Shown one piece after another: positions 22,381 through 36,160 of a DNA stretch of 64,000 bases. Source of the stretch: Henricia sp. BOLD:AAB3569 (lineage: Eukaryota; Echinodermata; Asteroidea; Spinulosida; Echinasteridae); assembly GCA_037783545.1 (NCBI GenBank), contig JBBELK010001574.1:1-64000 (forward strand), in the 5' to 3' direction. The notes below the pieces were generated by a model, which had not been told where the DNA came from, ran no database searches, and was given only the letters and a program-made list of their open reading frames with translations. Positions within the stretch are counted from its first letter, which is position 1. Each line of letters opens with the position of its first letter. The position numbers were made by a program, and so were the translations under genes.

Positions 22381-25300
22381 CTCTCTATATTGCGCACTTG
22401 ACATAAAAAATTGACAGACTTTCGCCGGGAAATGGCAGAGAAATTTCAAAGTTTAGAAAAAACTGGGTTGAGGCTTCCTGACTGCTCTCACGCAAACCGT
22501 GGCTGTCTGTACACACCTCTTTGGTGTACTCCTGAGTCGTGCGCATGCTCAGTCCTTCGGACTGTCGTTGACGCACCACAGTTTGGCTCGGCAATTTGGT
22601 CAAAGTGTGGTCCAAACGTCGGCAAATTTGGAGGTCGAAAAATGTTCCGAAGAACTTCAAATTTTGCATGCCCTAAACTCTCTATATTGCGCACTTGTCA
22701 TAAAAATTTGACAGACTTTCGCCGGGAAATGGCAGAGAAATTTCAAAGTTTAGAAAAAACTGGGTTGAGGCTTCCTGACTGCTCTCACGCAAACCGTGGC
22801 TGTCTGTACACACCTCTTTGGGGTACTCCTGAGTTGTGCGCATGCTCAGTCATTCGGACTGTCGTTAACGCACCGCAGTTTGGCTCGGCAATTTGGTCAA
22901 AGTGTGGTCCAAACGTCGGCAAATTTGGAGGTCGAAAAATGTTCCGACGAACTTCAAATTTTGCATGCCCTAAACTCTCTATATTGCGCACTTGTCATAA
23001 AAAATTGACAGACTTTCGCCGGGAAATGGCAGAGAAATTTCAAAGTTTAGAAAAAACTGGGTTGAGGCTTCCTGACTGCTCTCACGCAAACCGTGGCTGT
23101 CTGTACACACCTCTTTGGGGTACTCCTGAGTTGTGCGCATGCTCAGTCATTCGGACTGTCGTTAACGCACCGCAGTTTGGCTCGGCAATTTGGTCAAAGT
23201 GTGGTCCAAACGTCGGCAAATTTGGAGGTCGAAAAATGTTCCGACGAACTTCAAATTTTGCATGCCCTAAACTCTCTATATTGCGCACTTGTCATAACAA
23301 ATTGACAGACTTTCGCCGGGAAATGGCAGATAAATTTCAAAGTTTAGAAAAAACTGGGTTGAGGCTTCCTGAATGCTCTCACGCAAACCGTGGCTGTCTG
23401 TACACACCTCTTTGGGGTACTCCTGAGTTGTGCGCATGCTCAGTCATTCGGACTGTCGATAACGCACCGCAGTTTGGCTCGGCAATTTGGTCAAAGTGTG
23501 GTCCAAACGTCGGCAAATTTGGAGGTCGAAAAATGTTCCGACGAACTTCAAATTTTGCATGCCCTAAACTCTCTATATTGCGCACTTGTCATAAACAATT
23601 GACAGACTTTCGCCGGGAAATGGCAGAGAAATTTCAAAGTTTAGAAAAAACTGGGTTGAGGCTTCCTGACTGCTCTCACGCAAACCGTGGCTGTCTGTAC
23701 ACACCTCTTTGGGGTACTCCTGAGTTGTGCGCATGTTCAGTCATTCGGACTGTCGTTAACGCACCGCAGTTTGGCTCGGCAATTTGGTCAAAGTGTGGTC
23801 CAAACGTCGGCAAATTTGGAGGTCGAAAAATGTTCCGACGAACTTCAAATTTTGCATGCCCTAAACTCTCTATATTGCGCACTTGTCATAAAAAAATGAC
23901 AGACTTTCGCCGGGAAATGGCAGAGAAATTTCAAAGTTTAGAAAAAACTGGGTTGAGGCTTCCTGACTGCTCTCACGCAAACCGTGGCTGTCTGTACACA
24001 CCTCTTTGGGGTACTCCTGAGTTGTGCGCATGCTCAGTCATTCGGACTGTCGTTAACGCACCGCAGTTTGGCTGGGCAATTTGGTCAAAGTGTGGTCCAA
24101 ACGTCGGCAAATTTGGAGGTCGAAAAATGTTCAGACGAACTTCAAATTTTGCATGCCCTAAACTCTCTATATTGCGCACTTGTCATAAAAAATTGACAGA
24201 CTTTCGCCGGGAAATGGCAGAGAAATTTCAAAGTTTAGAAAAAACTGGGTTGAGGTTTCCTGACTGCTCTCACGCAAACCGTGGCTGTCTGTACACACCT
24301 CTTTGGGGTACTCCTGAGTTGTGCGCATGCTCAGTCATTCGGACTGTCGTTAACGCACCGCAGTTTGGCTCGGCAATTTGGTCAAAGTGTGGTCCAAACG
24401 TCGGCAAATTTGGAGGTCGAAAAATGTTCCGACGAACTTCAAATTTTGCATGCTCTAAACTCTCTATATTGCGCACTTGTCATAAAAAAATTGACAGACT
24501 TTCGCCGGGAAATGGCAGAGAAATTTCAAAGTTTGGAAAAAACTGGGTTGAGGCTTCCTGACTGCTCTCACGCAAACCGTGGCTGTCTGTACACACCTCT
24601 TTGGGGTACTCCTGAGTTGTGCGCATGCTCAGTCATTCGGACTGTCGTTAACGCACCGCAGTTTGGCTCGGCAATTTGGTCAAAGTGTGGTCCAAACGTC
24701 GGCAAATTTGGAGGTCGAAAAATGTTCCGACGAACTTCAAATTTTGCATGCCCTAAACTCTCTATATTGCGCACTTGTCATAAAAAATTGACAGACTTTC
24801 GCCGGGAAATGGCAGAGAAATTTCAAAGTTTAGAAAAAACTGGGTTGAGGCTTCCTGACTGCTCTCACGCAAACCGTGGCTGTCTGTACACACCTCTTTG
24901 GGGTACTCCTGAGTTGTGCGCATGCTCAGTCATTCGGACTGTCGTTAACGCACCGCAGTTTGGCTCGGCAATTTGGTCAAAGTGTGGTCCAAACGTCGGC
25001 AAATTTGGAGGTCGAAAAATGTTCCGACGAACTTCAAATTTTGCATGCCCTAAACTCTCTATATTGCGCACTTGTCATAAAAAATTGACAGACTTTCGCC
25101 GGGAAATGGCAGAGAAATCTCAAAGTTTAGAAAAAACTGGGTTGAGGCTTCCTGACTGCTCTCACGCAAACCGTGGCTGTCTGTACACACCTCTTTGGGG
25201 TACTCCTGAGTTGTGCGCATGCTCAGTCATTCGGTCTGTCGTTAACGCACCGCAGTTTGGCTCGGCAATTTGGTCAAAGTGTGGTCCAAACGTCGGCAAA

Positions 25301-26657
25301 TTTGGAGGTCGAAAAATGTTCCGACGAACTTCAAATTTTGCATGCCCTAAACTCTCTATATTGCGCACTTGTCATAAAAAATTGACAGACTTTCGCCGGG
25401 AAATGGCAGAGAAATTTCAAAGTTTAGAAAAAACTGGGTTGAGGCTTCCTGACTGCTCTCACGCAAACCGTGGCTGTCTGTACACACCTCTTTGGGGTAC
25501 TCCTGAGTTGTGCGCATGCTCAGTCATTCGGACTGTCGTTAACGCACCGCAGTTTGGCTCGGCAATTTGGTCAAAGTGTGGTCCAAACGTCGGCAAATTT
25601 GGAGGTCGAAAAATGTTCCGACGAACTTCAAATTTTGCATGCCCTAAACTCTCTATATTGCGCACTTGTCATAAAAAATTGACAGACTTTCGCCGGGAAA
25701 TGGCAGAGAAAGTTCAAAGTTTAGAAAAAACTGGGTTGAGGCTTCCTGACTGCTCTCACGCAAACCGTGGCTGTCTGTACACACCTCTTTGGGGTACTCC
25801 TGAGTTGTGCGCATGCTCAGTCATTCGGACTGTCGTTAACGCACCGCAGTTTGGCTCGGCAATTTGGTCAAAGTGTGGTCCAAACGTCGGCAAATTTGGA
25901 GGTCGAAAAATGTTCCGAAGAACTTCAAATTTTGCATGCCCTAAACTCTCTATATTGCGCACTTGTCATAAAAAATTGACAGACTTTCGCCGGGAAATGG
26001 CAGAGAAATTTCAAAGTTTAGAAAAAACTGGGTTGAGGCTTCCTGACTGCTCTCACGCAAACCGTGGCTGTCTGTACACACCTCTTTGGGGTACTCCTGA
26101 GTTGTGCGCATGCTCAGTCATTCGGACTGTCGATAACGCACCGCAGTTTGGCTCGGCAATTTGGTCAAAGTGTGGTCCAAACGTCGGCAAATTTGGAGGT
26201 CGAAAAATGTTCCGACGAACTTCAAATTTTGCATGCCCTAAACTCTCTATATTGCGCACTTGTCATAAAAAATTGACAGACTTTCGCCGGGAAATGGCAG
26301 AGAAATTTCAAAGTTTAGAAAAAACTGGGTTGAGGCTTCCTGACTGCTCTCACGCAAACCGTGGCTGTCTGTACACACCTCTTTGGGGTACTCCTGAGTT
26401 GTGCGCATGCTCAGTCATTCGGACTGTCGTTAACGCACCGCAGTTTGGCTCGGCAATTTGGTCAAAGTGTGGTCCAAACGTCGGCAAATTTGGAGGTCGA
26501 AAAATGTTCCGACGAACTTCAAATTTTGCATGCCCTAAACTCTCTATATTGCGCACTTGTCATAAAAAATTGACAGACTTTCGCCGGGAAATGGCAGAGA
26601 AATTTCAAAGTTTAGAAAAAACTGGGTTGAGGCTTCCTGACTGCTCTCACGCAAACC
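22381..26657 (+). repeat. Satellite block right of the second SINE
   Basis: About 14 monomers lie here. The first full one (22499-22795) is among the most divergent in the window, with seven substitutions (22525, 22538, 22555, 22570, 22578, 22651 and 22707). Other marks are GCAGATAAA (near 23331), TCGATAACG (near 23459 and 26132), GCATGCTCT (near 24452), TCGGTCTG (near 25234) and CCGAAGAAC (near 25919). Only satellite sequence is present. Confidence 0.88.
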
Positions 26658-29034
26658 GTGGCTGTCTGTACACACCTCTTTGGGGGTACTCCTGAGTTGT
26701 GCGCATGCTCAGTCATTCGGACTGTCGTTAACGCACCGCAGTTTGGCTCGGCAATTTGGTCAAAGTGTGGTCCAAACGTCGGCAAATTTGGAGGTCGAAA
26801 AATGTTCCGAAGAACTTCAAATTTTGCATGCCCTAAACTCTCTATATTGCGCACTTGTCATAAAAATTTGACAGACTTTCGCCGGGAAATGGCAGAGAAA
26901 TTTCAAAGTTTAGAAAAAACTGGGTTGAGGCTTCCTGACTGCTCTCACGCAAACCGTGGCTGTCTGTACACACCTCTTTGGGGTACTCCTGAGTTGTGCG
27001 CATGCTCAGTCATTCGGACTGTCGTTAACGCACCGCAGTTTGGCTCGGCAATTTGGTCAAAGTGTGGTACAAACGTCGGCAAATTTGGAGGTCGAAAAAT
27101 GTTCCGACGAACTTCAAATTTTGCATGCCCTAAACTCTCTATATTGCGCACTTGTCATAAAAAATTGACAGACTTTCGCCGGGAAATGGCAGAGAAATTT
27201 CAAAGTTTAGAAAAAACTGGGTTGAGGCTTCCTGACTGCTCTCACGCAAACCGTGGCTGTCTGTACACACCTCTTTGGGGTACTCCTGAGTTGTGCGCAT
27301 GCTCAGTCATTCGGACTGTCGTTAACGCACCGCAGTTTGGCTCGGCAATTTGGTCAAAGTGTGGTCCAAACGTCGGCAAATTTGGAGGTCGAAAAATGTT
27401 CCGAAGAACTTCAAATTGTGCATGCCCTAAACTCTCTATATTGCGCACTTGTCATAAAAAATTGACAGACTTTCGTCGGGAAATGGCAGAGAAATTTCAA
27501 AGTTTAGAAAAAACTTGGTTGAGGCTTCCTGACTGCTCTCACGCAAACCGTGGCTGTCTGTACACACCTTTTTGGGGTACTCCTGAGTTGTGCGCATGCT
27601 CAGTCATTCGGACTGTCGATAACGCACCGCAGTTTGGCTCGGCAATTTGGTCAAAGTGTGGTCCAAACGTCGGCAAATTTGGAGGTCGAAAAATGTTCCG
27701 ACGAACTTCAAATTTTGCATGCCCTAAACTCTCTATATTGCGCACTTGTCATAAAAAATTGACAGACTTTCGCCGGGAAATGGCAGAGAAATTTCAAAGT
27801 TTAGAAAAAACTGGGTTGAGGCTTCCTGACTGCTCTCACGCAAACCGTGGCTGTCTGTACACACCTCTTTGGGGTACTCCTGAGTTGTGCGCATGCTCAG
27901 TCATTCGGACTGTCGTTAACGCACCGCAGTTTGGCTCGGCAATTTGGTCAAAGTGTGGTCCAAACGTCGGCAAATTTGGAGGTCGAAAAATGTTCCGAAG
28001 AACTTCAAATTTTGCATGCCCTAAACTCTCTATATTGCGCACTTGTCATAAAAATTTGACAGACTTTCGCCGGGAAATGGCAGAGAAATTTCAAAGTTTA
28101 GAAAAAACTGGGTTGAGGCTTCCTGACTGCTCTCACGCAAACCGTGGCTGTCTGTACACACCTCTTTGGGGTACTCCTGAGTTGTGCGCATGCTCAGTCA
28201 TTCGGACTGTCGTTAACGCACCGCAGTTTGGCTCGGCAATTTGGTCAAAGTGTGGTCCAAACGTCGGCAAATTTGGAGGTCGAAAAATGTTCCGACGAAC
28301 TTCAAATTTTGCATGCCCTAAACTCTCTATATTGCGCACTTGTCATAAAAAATTGACAGACTTTCGCCGGGAAATGGCAGAGAAATTTCAAAGTTTAGAA
28401 AAAACTGGGTTGAGGCTTCCTGACTGCTCTCACGCAAACCGTGGCTGTCTGTACACACCTCTTTGGGGTACTCCTGAGTTGTGCGCATGCTCAGTCATTC
28501 GGACTGTCGTTAACGCACCGCAGTTTGGCTCGGCAATTTGGTCAAAGTGTGGTCCAAACGTCGGCAAATTTGGAGGTCGAAAAATGTTCCGAAGAACTTC
28601 AAATTGTGCATGCCCTAAACTCTCTATATTGCGCACTTGTCATAAAAAATTGACAGACTTTCGCCGGGAAATGGCAGAGAAATTTCAAAGTTTAGAAAAA
28701 ACTTGGTTGAGGCTTCCTGACTGCTCTCACGCAAACCGTGGCTGTCTGTACACACCTCTTTGGGGTACTCCTGAGTTGTGCGCATGCTCAGTCATTCGGA
28801 CTGTCGATAACGCACCGCAGTTTGGCTCGGCAATTTGGTCAAAGTGTGGTCCAAACGTCGGCAAATTTGGAGGTCGAAAAATGTTCCGACGAACTTCAAA
28901 TTTTGCATGCCCTAAACTCTCTATATTGCGCACTTGTCATAAAAAATTGACAGACTTTCGCCGGGAAATGGCAGAGAAATTTCAAAGTTTAGAAAAAACT
29001 GGGTTGAGGCTTCCTGACTGCTCTCACGCAAACC
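26658..29034 (+). repeat. Four-monomer higher-order unit, two copies
   Basis: Two consecutive tetramers (26658-27846 and 27847-29034) match at an offset of 1,188 bp. Shared marks are CCGAAGAAC (A at 26811 and 27999), AAAAATTTGAC at the end of the first monomer, CCGAAGAAC plus AATTGTGC (G at 27418 and 28606), AACTTGG (T at 27516 and 28704) and TCGATAAC (A at 27619 and 28807). Copy 1 has private changes: an extra G near 26683, GTACAAAC near 27069, CGTCGG near 27475 and CTTTTTGG near 27570. This is the clearest higher-order repeat in the window. Confidence 0.9.
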
Positions 29035-32000
29035 GTGGCTGTCTGTACACACCTCTTTGGGGTACTCCTGAGTTGTGCTCATGCTCAGTCATTCGGACTG
29101 TCGTTAACGCACTGCAGTTTGGCTCGGCAATTTGGTCAAAGTGTGATCCAAACGTCGGCAAATTTGGAGGTCGAAAAATGTTCCGACGAACTTCAAATTT
29201 TGCATGCCCTAAACTCTCTATATTGCGCACTTGTCATAAAAAATTGACAGACTTTCGCCGGGAAATGGCAGAGAAATTTCAAAGTTTAGAAAAAACTGGG
29301 TTGAGGCTTCCTGACTGCTCTCACGCAAACCGTGGCTGTCTGTACACACCTCTTTGGGGTACTCCTGAGTTGTGCGCATGCTCAGTCATTCGGACTGTCG
29401 TTAACGCACCGCAGTTTGGCTCGGCAATTTGGTCAAAGTGTGGTCCAAACGTCGACAAATTTGGAGGTCGAAAAATGTTCCGACGAACTTCAAATTTTGC
29501 ATGTCCTAAACTCTCTATATTGCGCACTTGTCATAAAAATTGACAGACTTTCGCCGGGAAATGGCAGAGAAATTTCAAAGTTTAGAAAAAACTGGGTTGA
29601 GGCTTCCTGACTGCTCTCACGCAAACCGTGGCTGTCTGTACACACCTCTTTGGGGTACTCCTGAGTTGTGCGCATGCTCAGTCATTCGGACTGTCGTTAA
29701 CGCACCGCAGTTTGGCTCGGCAATTTGGTCAAAGTGTGGTCCAAACGTCGGCAAATTTGGAGGTCGAAAAATGTTCCGACGAACTTCAAATTTTGCATGC
29801 CCTAAACTCTCTATATTGCGCACTTGTCATACAAAATTGACAGACTTTCGCCGGGAAATGGCAGAGAAATTTCAAAGTTTAGAAAAAACTGGGTTGAGGC
29901 TTCCTGACTGCTCTCACGCAAACCGTGGCTGTCTGTACACACCTCTTTGGTGTACTCCTGAGTTGTGCGCATGCTCAGTCATTCGGACTGTCGTTAACGC
30001 ACCGCAGTTTGGCTCGGCAATTTGGTCAAAGTGTGGTCCAAACGTCGGCAAATTTGGAGGTCGAAAAATGTTCCGACGAACTTCAAATTTTGCATGCCCT
30101 AAACTCTCTATATTGCGCACTTGTCATAAAAAATTGACAGACTTTCGCCGGGAAATGGCAGAGAAATTTCAAAGTTTAGAAAAAACTGGGTTGAGGCTTC
30201 CTGACTGCTCTCACGCAAACCGTGGCTGTCTGTACACACCTCTTTGGGGTACTCCTGAGTTGTGCGCATGCTCAGTCATTCGGACTGTCGTTAACGCACC
30301 GCAGTTTGGCTCGGCAATTTGGTCATAGTGTGGTCCAAACGTCGGCAAATTTGGAGGTCGAAAAATATTCCGACGAACTTCAAATTTTGCATGCCCTAAA
30401 CTCTCTATATTGCGCACTTGTCATAAAAAATTGACAGACTTTCGCCGGGAAATGGCAGAGAAATTTCAAAGTTTGGAAAAAACTGGGTTGAGGCTTCCTG
30501 ACTGCTCTCACGCAAACCGTGGCTGTCTGTACACACCTCTTTGGGGTACTCCTGAGTTGTGCGCATGCTCAGTCATTCGGACTGTCGTTAACGCACCGCA
30601 GTTTGGCTCGGCAATTTGGTCAAAGTGTGGTCCAAACGTCGGCAAATTTGGAGGTCGAGAAATGTTCCGACGAACTTCAAATTTTGCATGCCCTAAACTC
30701 TCTATATTGCGCACTTGTCATAAAAAATTGACAGACTTTCGCCGGGAAATGGCAGAGAAATTTCAAAGTTTAGAAAAAACTGGGTTGAGGCTTCCTGACT
30801 GCTCTCACGCAAACTGTGGCTGTCTGTACACACCTCTTTGGGGTACTCCTGAGTTGTGCGCATGCTCAGTCTTTCGGACTGTCGTTAACGCACCGCAGTT
30901 TGGCTCGGCAATTTGGTCAAAGTGTGGTCCAAACGTCGGCAAATTTGGAGGTCGAAAAATGTTCCGACGAACTTCAAATTTTGCATGCCCTAAACTCTCT
31001 ATATTGCGCACTTGTCATAAAAAATTGACAGACTTTCGCCGGGAAATGGCAGAGAAATTTCAAAGTTTAGAAAAAAACTGGGTTGAGGCTTCCTGACTGC
31101 TCTCACGCAAACCGTGGCTGTCTGTACACATCTCTTTGGGGTACTCCTGAGTTGTGCGCATGCTCAGTCATTCGGACTGTCGTTAACGCACCGCAGTTTG
31201 GCTCGGCAATTTGGTCAAAGTGTGGTCCAAACGTCGGCAAATTTGGAGGTCGAAAAATGTTCCGACGAACTTCAAATTTTGCATGCCCTAAACTCTCTAT
31301 ATTGCGCACTTGTCATGAAAAAATGACAGACTTTCGCCGGGAAATGGCAGAGAAATTTCAAAGTTTAGAAAAAAACTGGGTTGAGGCTTCCTGACTGCTC
31401 TCACGCAAACCGTGGCTGTCTTTACACACCTCTTTGGGGTACTCCTGAGTTGTGCGCATGCTCAGTCATTCGGACTGTCGTTAACGCACCGCAGTTTGGC
31501 TCGGCAATTTGGTCAAAGTGTGGTCCAAACGTCGGCAAATTTGGAGGCGAAAAATGTTCCGACGAACTTCAAATTTTGCATGCCCTAAACTCTCTATATT
31601 GCGCACTTGTCATAAAAAATTGACAGACTTTCGCCGGGAAATGGCAGAGAAATTTCAAAGTTTAGAAAAAACTGGGTTGAGGCTTCCTGACTGCTCTCAC
31701 GCAAACCGTGGCTGTCTGTACACACCTCTTTGGGGTACTCCTGAGTTGTGCGCATGCTCAGTCATTCGGACTGTCGTTAACGCACCGCAGTTTGGCTCGG
31801 CAATTTGGTCAAAGTGTGGTCCAAACGTCGGCAAATTTGGAGGTCGAAAAATGTTCCGACGAACTTCAAATTTTGCATGCCCTAAACTCTCTATATTGCG
31901 CACTTGTCATAAAAAATTGACAGACTTTCGCCGGGAAATGGCAGAGAAATTTCAAAGTTTGGAAAAAACTGGGTTGAGGCTTCCTGACTGCTCTCACGCA

Positions 32001-35000
32001 AACCGTGGCTGTCTGTACACACCTCTTTGGGGTACTCCTGAGTTGTGCGCATGCTCAGTCATTCGGACTGTCGTTAACGCACCGCAGTTTGGCTCGGCAA
32101 TTTGGTCAAAGTGTGGTCCAAACGTCGGCAAATTTGGAGGTCGAAAAATGTTCCGACGAACTTCAAATTTTGCATGCCCTAAACTCTCTATATTGCGCAC
32201 TTGTCATAAAAAATTGACAGACTTTCGCCGGGAAATGGCAGAGAAATTTCAAAGTTTAGAAAAAACTGGGTTGAGGCTTCCTGACTGCTCTCACGCAAAC
32301 TGTGGCTGTCTGTACACACCTCTTTGGGGTACTCCTGAGTTGTGCGCATGCTCAGTCTTTCGGACTGTCGTTAACGCACCGCAGTTTGGCTCGGCAATTT
32401 GGTCAAAGTGTGGTCCAAACGTCGGCAAATTTGGAGGTCGAAAAATGTTCCGACGAACTTCAAATTTTGCATGCCCTAAACTCTCTATATTGCGCACTTG
32501 TCATACAAAATTGACAGACTTTCGCCGGGAAATGGCAGAGAAATTTCAAAGTTAAGAAAAAACTGGGTTGAGGCTTCCTGACTGCTCTCACGCAAACCGT
32601 GGCTGTCTGTACACACCTCTTTGGGGTACTCCTGAGTTGTGCGCATGCTCAGTCATTCGGACTGTCGTTAACGCACCGCAGTTTGGCTCGGCAATTTGGT
32701 CAAAGTGTGGTCCAAACGTCGGCAAATTTGGAGGCGAAAAATGTTCCGACGAACTTCAAATTTTGCATGCCCTAAACTCTCTATATTGCGCACTTGTCAT
32801 AAAAAATTGACAGACTTTCGCCGGGAAATGGCAGAGAAATTTCAAAGTTTAGAAAAAACTGGGTTGAGGCTTCCTGACTGCTCTCACGCAAACCGTGGCT
32901 GTCTGTACACACCTCTTTGGGGTACTCCTGAGTTGTGCGCATGCTCAGTCATTCGGACTGTCGTTAACGCACCGCAGTTTGGCTCGGCAATTTGGTCAAA
33001 GTGTGGTCCAAACGTCGGCAAATTTGGAGGTCGAAAAATGTTCCGACGAACTTCAAATTTTGCATGCCCTAAACTCTCTATATTGCGCACTTGTCATAAA
33101 AAATTGACAGACTTTCGCCGGGAAATGGCAGAGAAATTTCAAAGTTTGGAAAAAACTGGGTTGAGGCTTCCTGACTGCTCTCACGCAAACCGTGGCTGTC
33201 TGTACACACCTCTTTGGGGTACTCCTGAGTTGTGCGCATGCTCAGTCATTCGGACTGTCGTTAACGCACCGTAGTTTGGCTCGGCAATTTGGTCAAAGTG
33301 TGGTCCAAACGTCGGCAAATTTGGAGGTCGAAAAATGTTCCGACGAACTTCAAATTTTGCATGCCCTAAACTCTCTATATTGCGCACTTGTCATAAAAAA
33401 TTGACAGACTTTCGCCGGGAAATGGCAGAGAAATTTCAAAGTTTAGAAAAAACTGGGTTGAGGCTTCCTGACTGCTCTCACGCAAACCGTGGCTGTCTGT
33501 ACACACCTCTTTGGGGTACTCCTGAGTTGTGCGCATGCTCAGTCATTCGGTCTGTCGTTAACGCACCGCAGTTTGGCTCGGCAATTTGGTCAAAGTGTGG
33601 TCCAAACGTCGGCAAATTTGGAGGTCGAAAAATGTTCGGACGAACTTCAAATTTTGCATGCCCTAAACTCTCTATATTGCGCACTTGTCATAAAAAATTG
33701 ACAGACTTTCGCCGGGAAATGGCAGAGAAATTTCAAAGTTTAGAAAAAACTGGGTTGAGGCTTCCTGACTGCTCTCACGCAAACCGTGGCTGTCTGTACA
33801 CACCTCTTTGGGGTACTCCTGAGTTGTGCGCATGCTCAGTCATTCGGACTGTCGTTAACGCACCGCAGTTTGGCTCGGCAATTTGGTCAAAGTGTGGTCC
33901 AAACGTCGGCAAATTTGGAGGTCGAAAAATGTTCCGACGAACTTCAAATTTTGCATGCCCTAAACTCTCTATATTGCGCACTTGTCATAAAAAATTGACA
34001 GACTTTCGCCGGGAAATGGCAGAGAAATTTCAAAGTTTAGAAAAAACTGGGTTGAGGCTTCCTGACTGCTCTCACGCAAACCGTGGCTGTCTGTACACAC
34101 CTCTTTGGGGTACTCCTGAGTTGTGCGCATGCTCAGTCATTCGGACTGTCGTTAACGCACCGCAGTTTGGCTCGGCAATTTGGTCAAAGTGTGGTCCAAA
34201 CGTCGGCAAATTTGGAGGTCGAAAAATGTTCCGACGAACTTCAAATTTTGCATGCCCTAAACTCTCTATATTGCGCACTTGTCATAAAAAATTGACAGAC
34301 TTTCGCCGGGAAATGGCAGAGAAATTTCAAAGTTTAGAAAAAACTGGGTTGAGGCTTCCTGACTGCTCTCACGCAAACTGTGGCTGTCTGTACACACCTC
34401 TTTGGGGTACTCCTGAGTTGTGCGCATGCTCAGTCTTTCGGACTGTCGTTAACGCACCGCAGTTTGGCTCGGCAATTTGGTCAAAGTGTGGTCCAAACGT
34501 CGGCAAATTTGGAGGTCGAAAAATGTTCCGACGAACTTCAAATTTTGCATGCCCTAAACTCTCTATATTGCGCACTTGTCATAAAAAATTGACAGACTTT
34601 CGCCGGGAAATGGCAGAGAAATTTCAAAGTTTAGAAAAAACTGGGTTGAGGCTTCCTGACTGCTCTCACGCAAACCGTGGCTGTCTGTACACACCTCTTT
34701 GGGGTACTCCTGAGTTGTGCGCATGCTCAGTCATTCGGACTGTCGTTAACGCACCGCAGTTTGGCTCGGCAATTTGGTCAAAGTGTGGTCCAAACGTCGG
34801 CAAATTTGGAGGTCGAAAAATGTTCCGACGAACTTCAAATTTTGCATGCCCTAAACTCTCTATATTGCGCACTTGTCATAAAAAATTGACAGACTTTCGC
34901 CGGGAAATGGCAGAGAAATTTCAAAGTTTAGAAAAAACTGGGTTGAGGCTTCCTGACTGCTCTCACGCAAACCGTGGCTGTCTGTACACACCTCTTTGGG

Positions 35001-36160
35001 GTACTCCTGAGTTGTGCGCATGCTCAGTCATTCGGACTGTCGTTAACGCACCGCAGTTTGGCTCGGCAATTTGGTCAAAGTGTGGTCCAAACGTCGGCAA
35101 ATTTGGAGGTCGAAAAATTTTCAGACGAACTTCAAATTTTGCATGCCCTAAACTCTCTATATTGCGCACTTGTCATACAAAATTTACAGACTTTCGCCGG
35201 GAAATGGCAGAGAAATTTCAAAGTTTAGAAAAAACTGGGTTGAGGCTTCCTGACTGCTCTCACGCAAACCGTGGCTGTCTGTACACACCTCTTTGGGGTA
35301 CTCCTGAGTTGTGCGCATGCTCAGTCATTCGGACTGTCGTTAACGCACCGCAGTTTGGCTCGGCAATTTGGTCAAAGTGTGGTCCAAACGTCGGCAAATT
35401 TGGAGGTCGAAAAATGTTCCGACGAACTTCAAATTTTGCATGCCCTAAACTCTCTATATTGCGCACTTGTCATAAAAAATTGACAGACTTTCGCCGGGAA
35501 ATGGCAGAGAAATTTCAAAGTTTGGAAAAAACTGGGTTGAGGCTTCCTGACTGCTCTCACGCAAACCGTGGCTGTCTGTACACACCTCTTTGGGGTACTC
35601 CTGAGTTGTGCGCATGCTCAGTCATTCGGACTGTCGTTAACGCACCGCAGTTTGGCTCGGCAATTTGGTCAAAGTGTGGTCCAAACGTCGGCAAATTTGG
35701 AGGTCGAAAAATGTTCCGACGAACTTCAAATTTTGCATGCCCTAAACTCTCTATATTGCGCACTTGTCATAAAAAATTGACAGACTTTCGCCGGGAAATG
35801 GCAGAGAAATTTCAAAGTTTAGAAAAACTGGGTTGAGGCTTCCTGACTGCTCTCACGCAAACCGTGGCTGTCTGTACACACCTCTTTGGGGTACTCCTGA
35901 GTTGTGCGCATGCTCAGTCATTCGGTCTGTCGTTAACGCACCGCAGTTTGGCTCGGCAATTTGGTCAAAGTGTGGTCCAAACGTCGGCAAATTTGGAGGT
36001 CGAAAAATGTTCCGACGAACTTCAAATTTTGCATGCCCTAAACTCTCTATATTGCGCACTTGTCATAAAAAATTGACAGACTTTCGCCGGGAAATGGCAG
36101 AGAAATTTCAAAGTTTAGAAAAAACTGGGTTGAGGCTTCCTGACTGCTCTCACGCAAACC
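29035..36160 (+). repeat. Satellite block with recurring variant tetramers
   Basis: About 24 monomers lie here. A one-base loss giving GGAGGCGAAA occurs at about 31547 and 32734, followed in both cases by AGTTTGG (31961 and 33148), an offset of 1,187 bp or four monomers. A monomer with two linked changes, AAACTGTGG and GTCTTTCGG exactly 57 bp apart, appears three times (30815/30872, 32301/32358, 34379/34436). TCGGTCTG recurs near 33551 and 35926. Near 35117 the ATG of the usual AAAAATG is lost (AAATTTTCAG). Confidence 0.86.
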
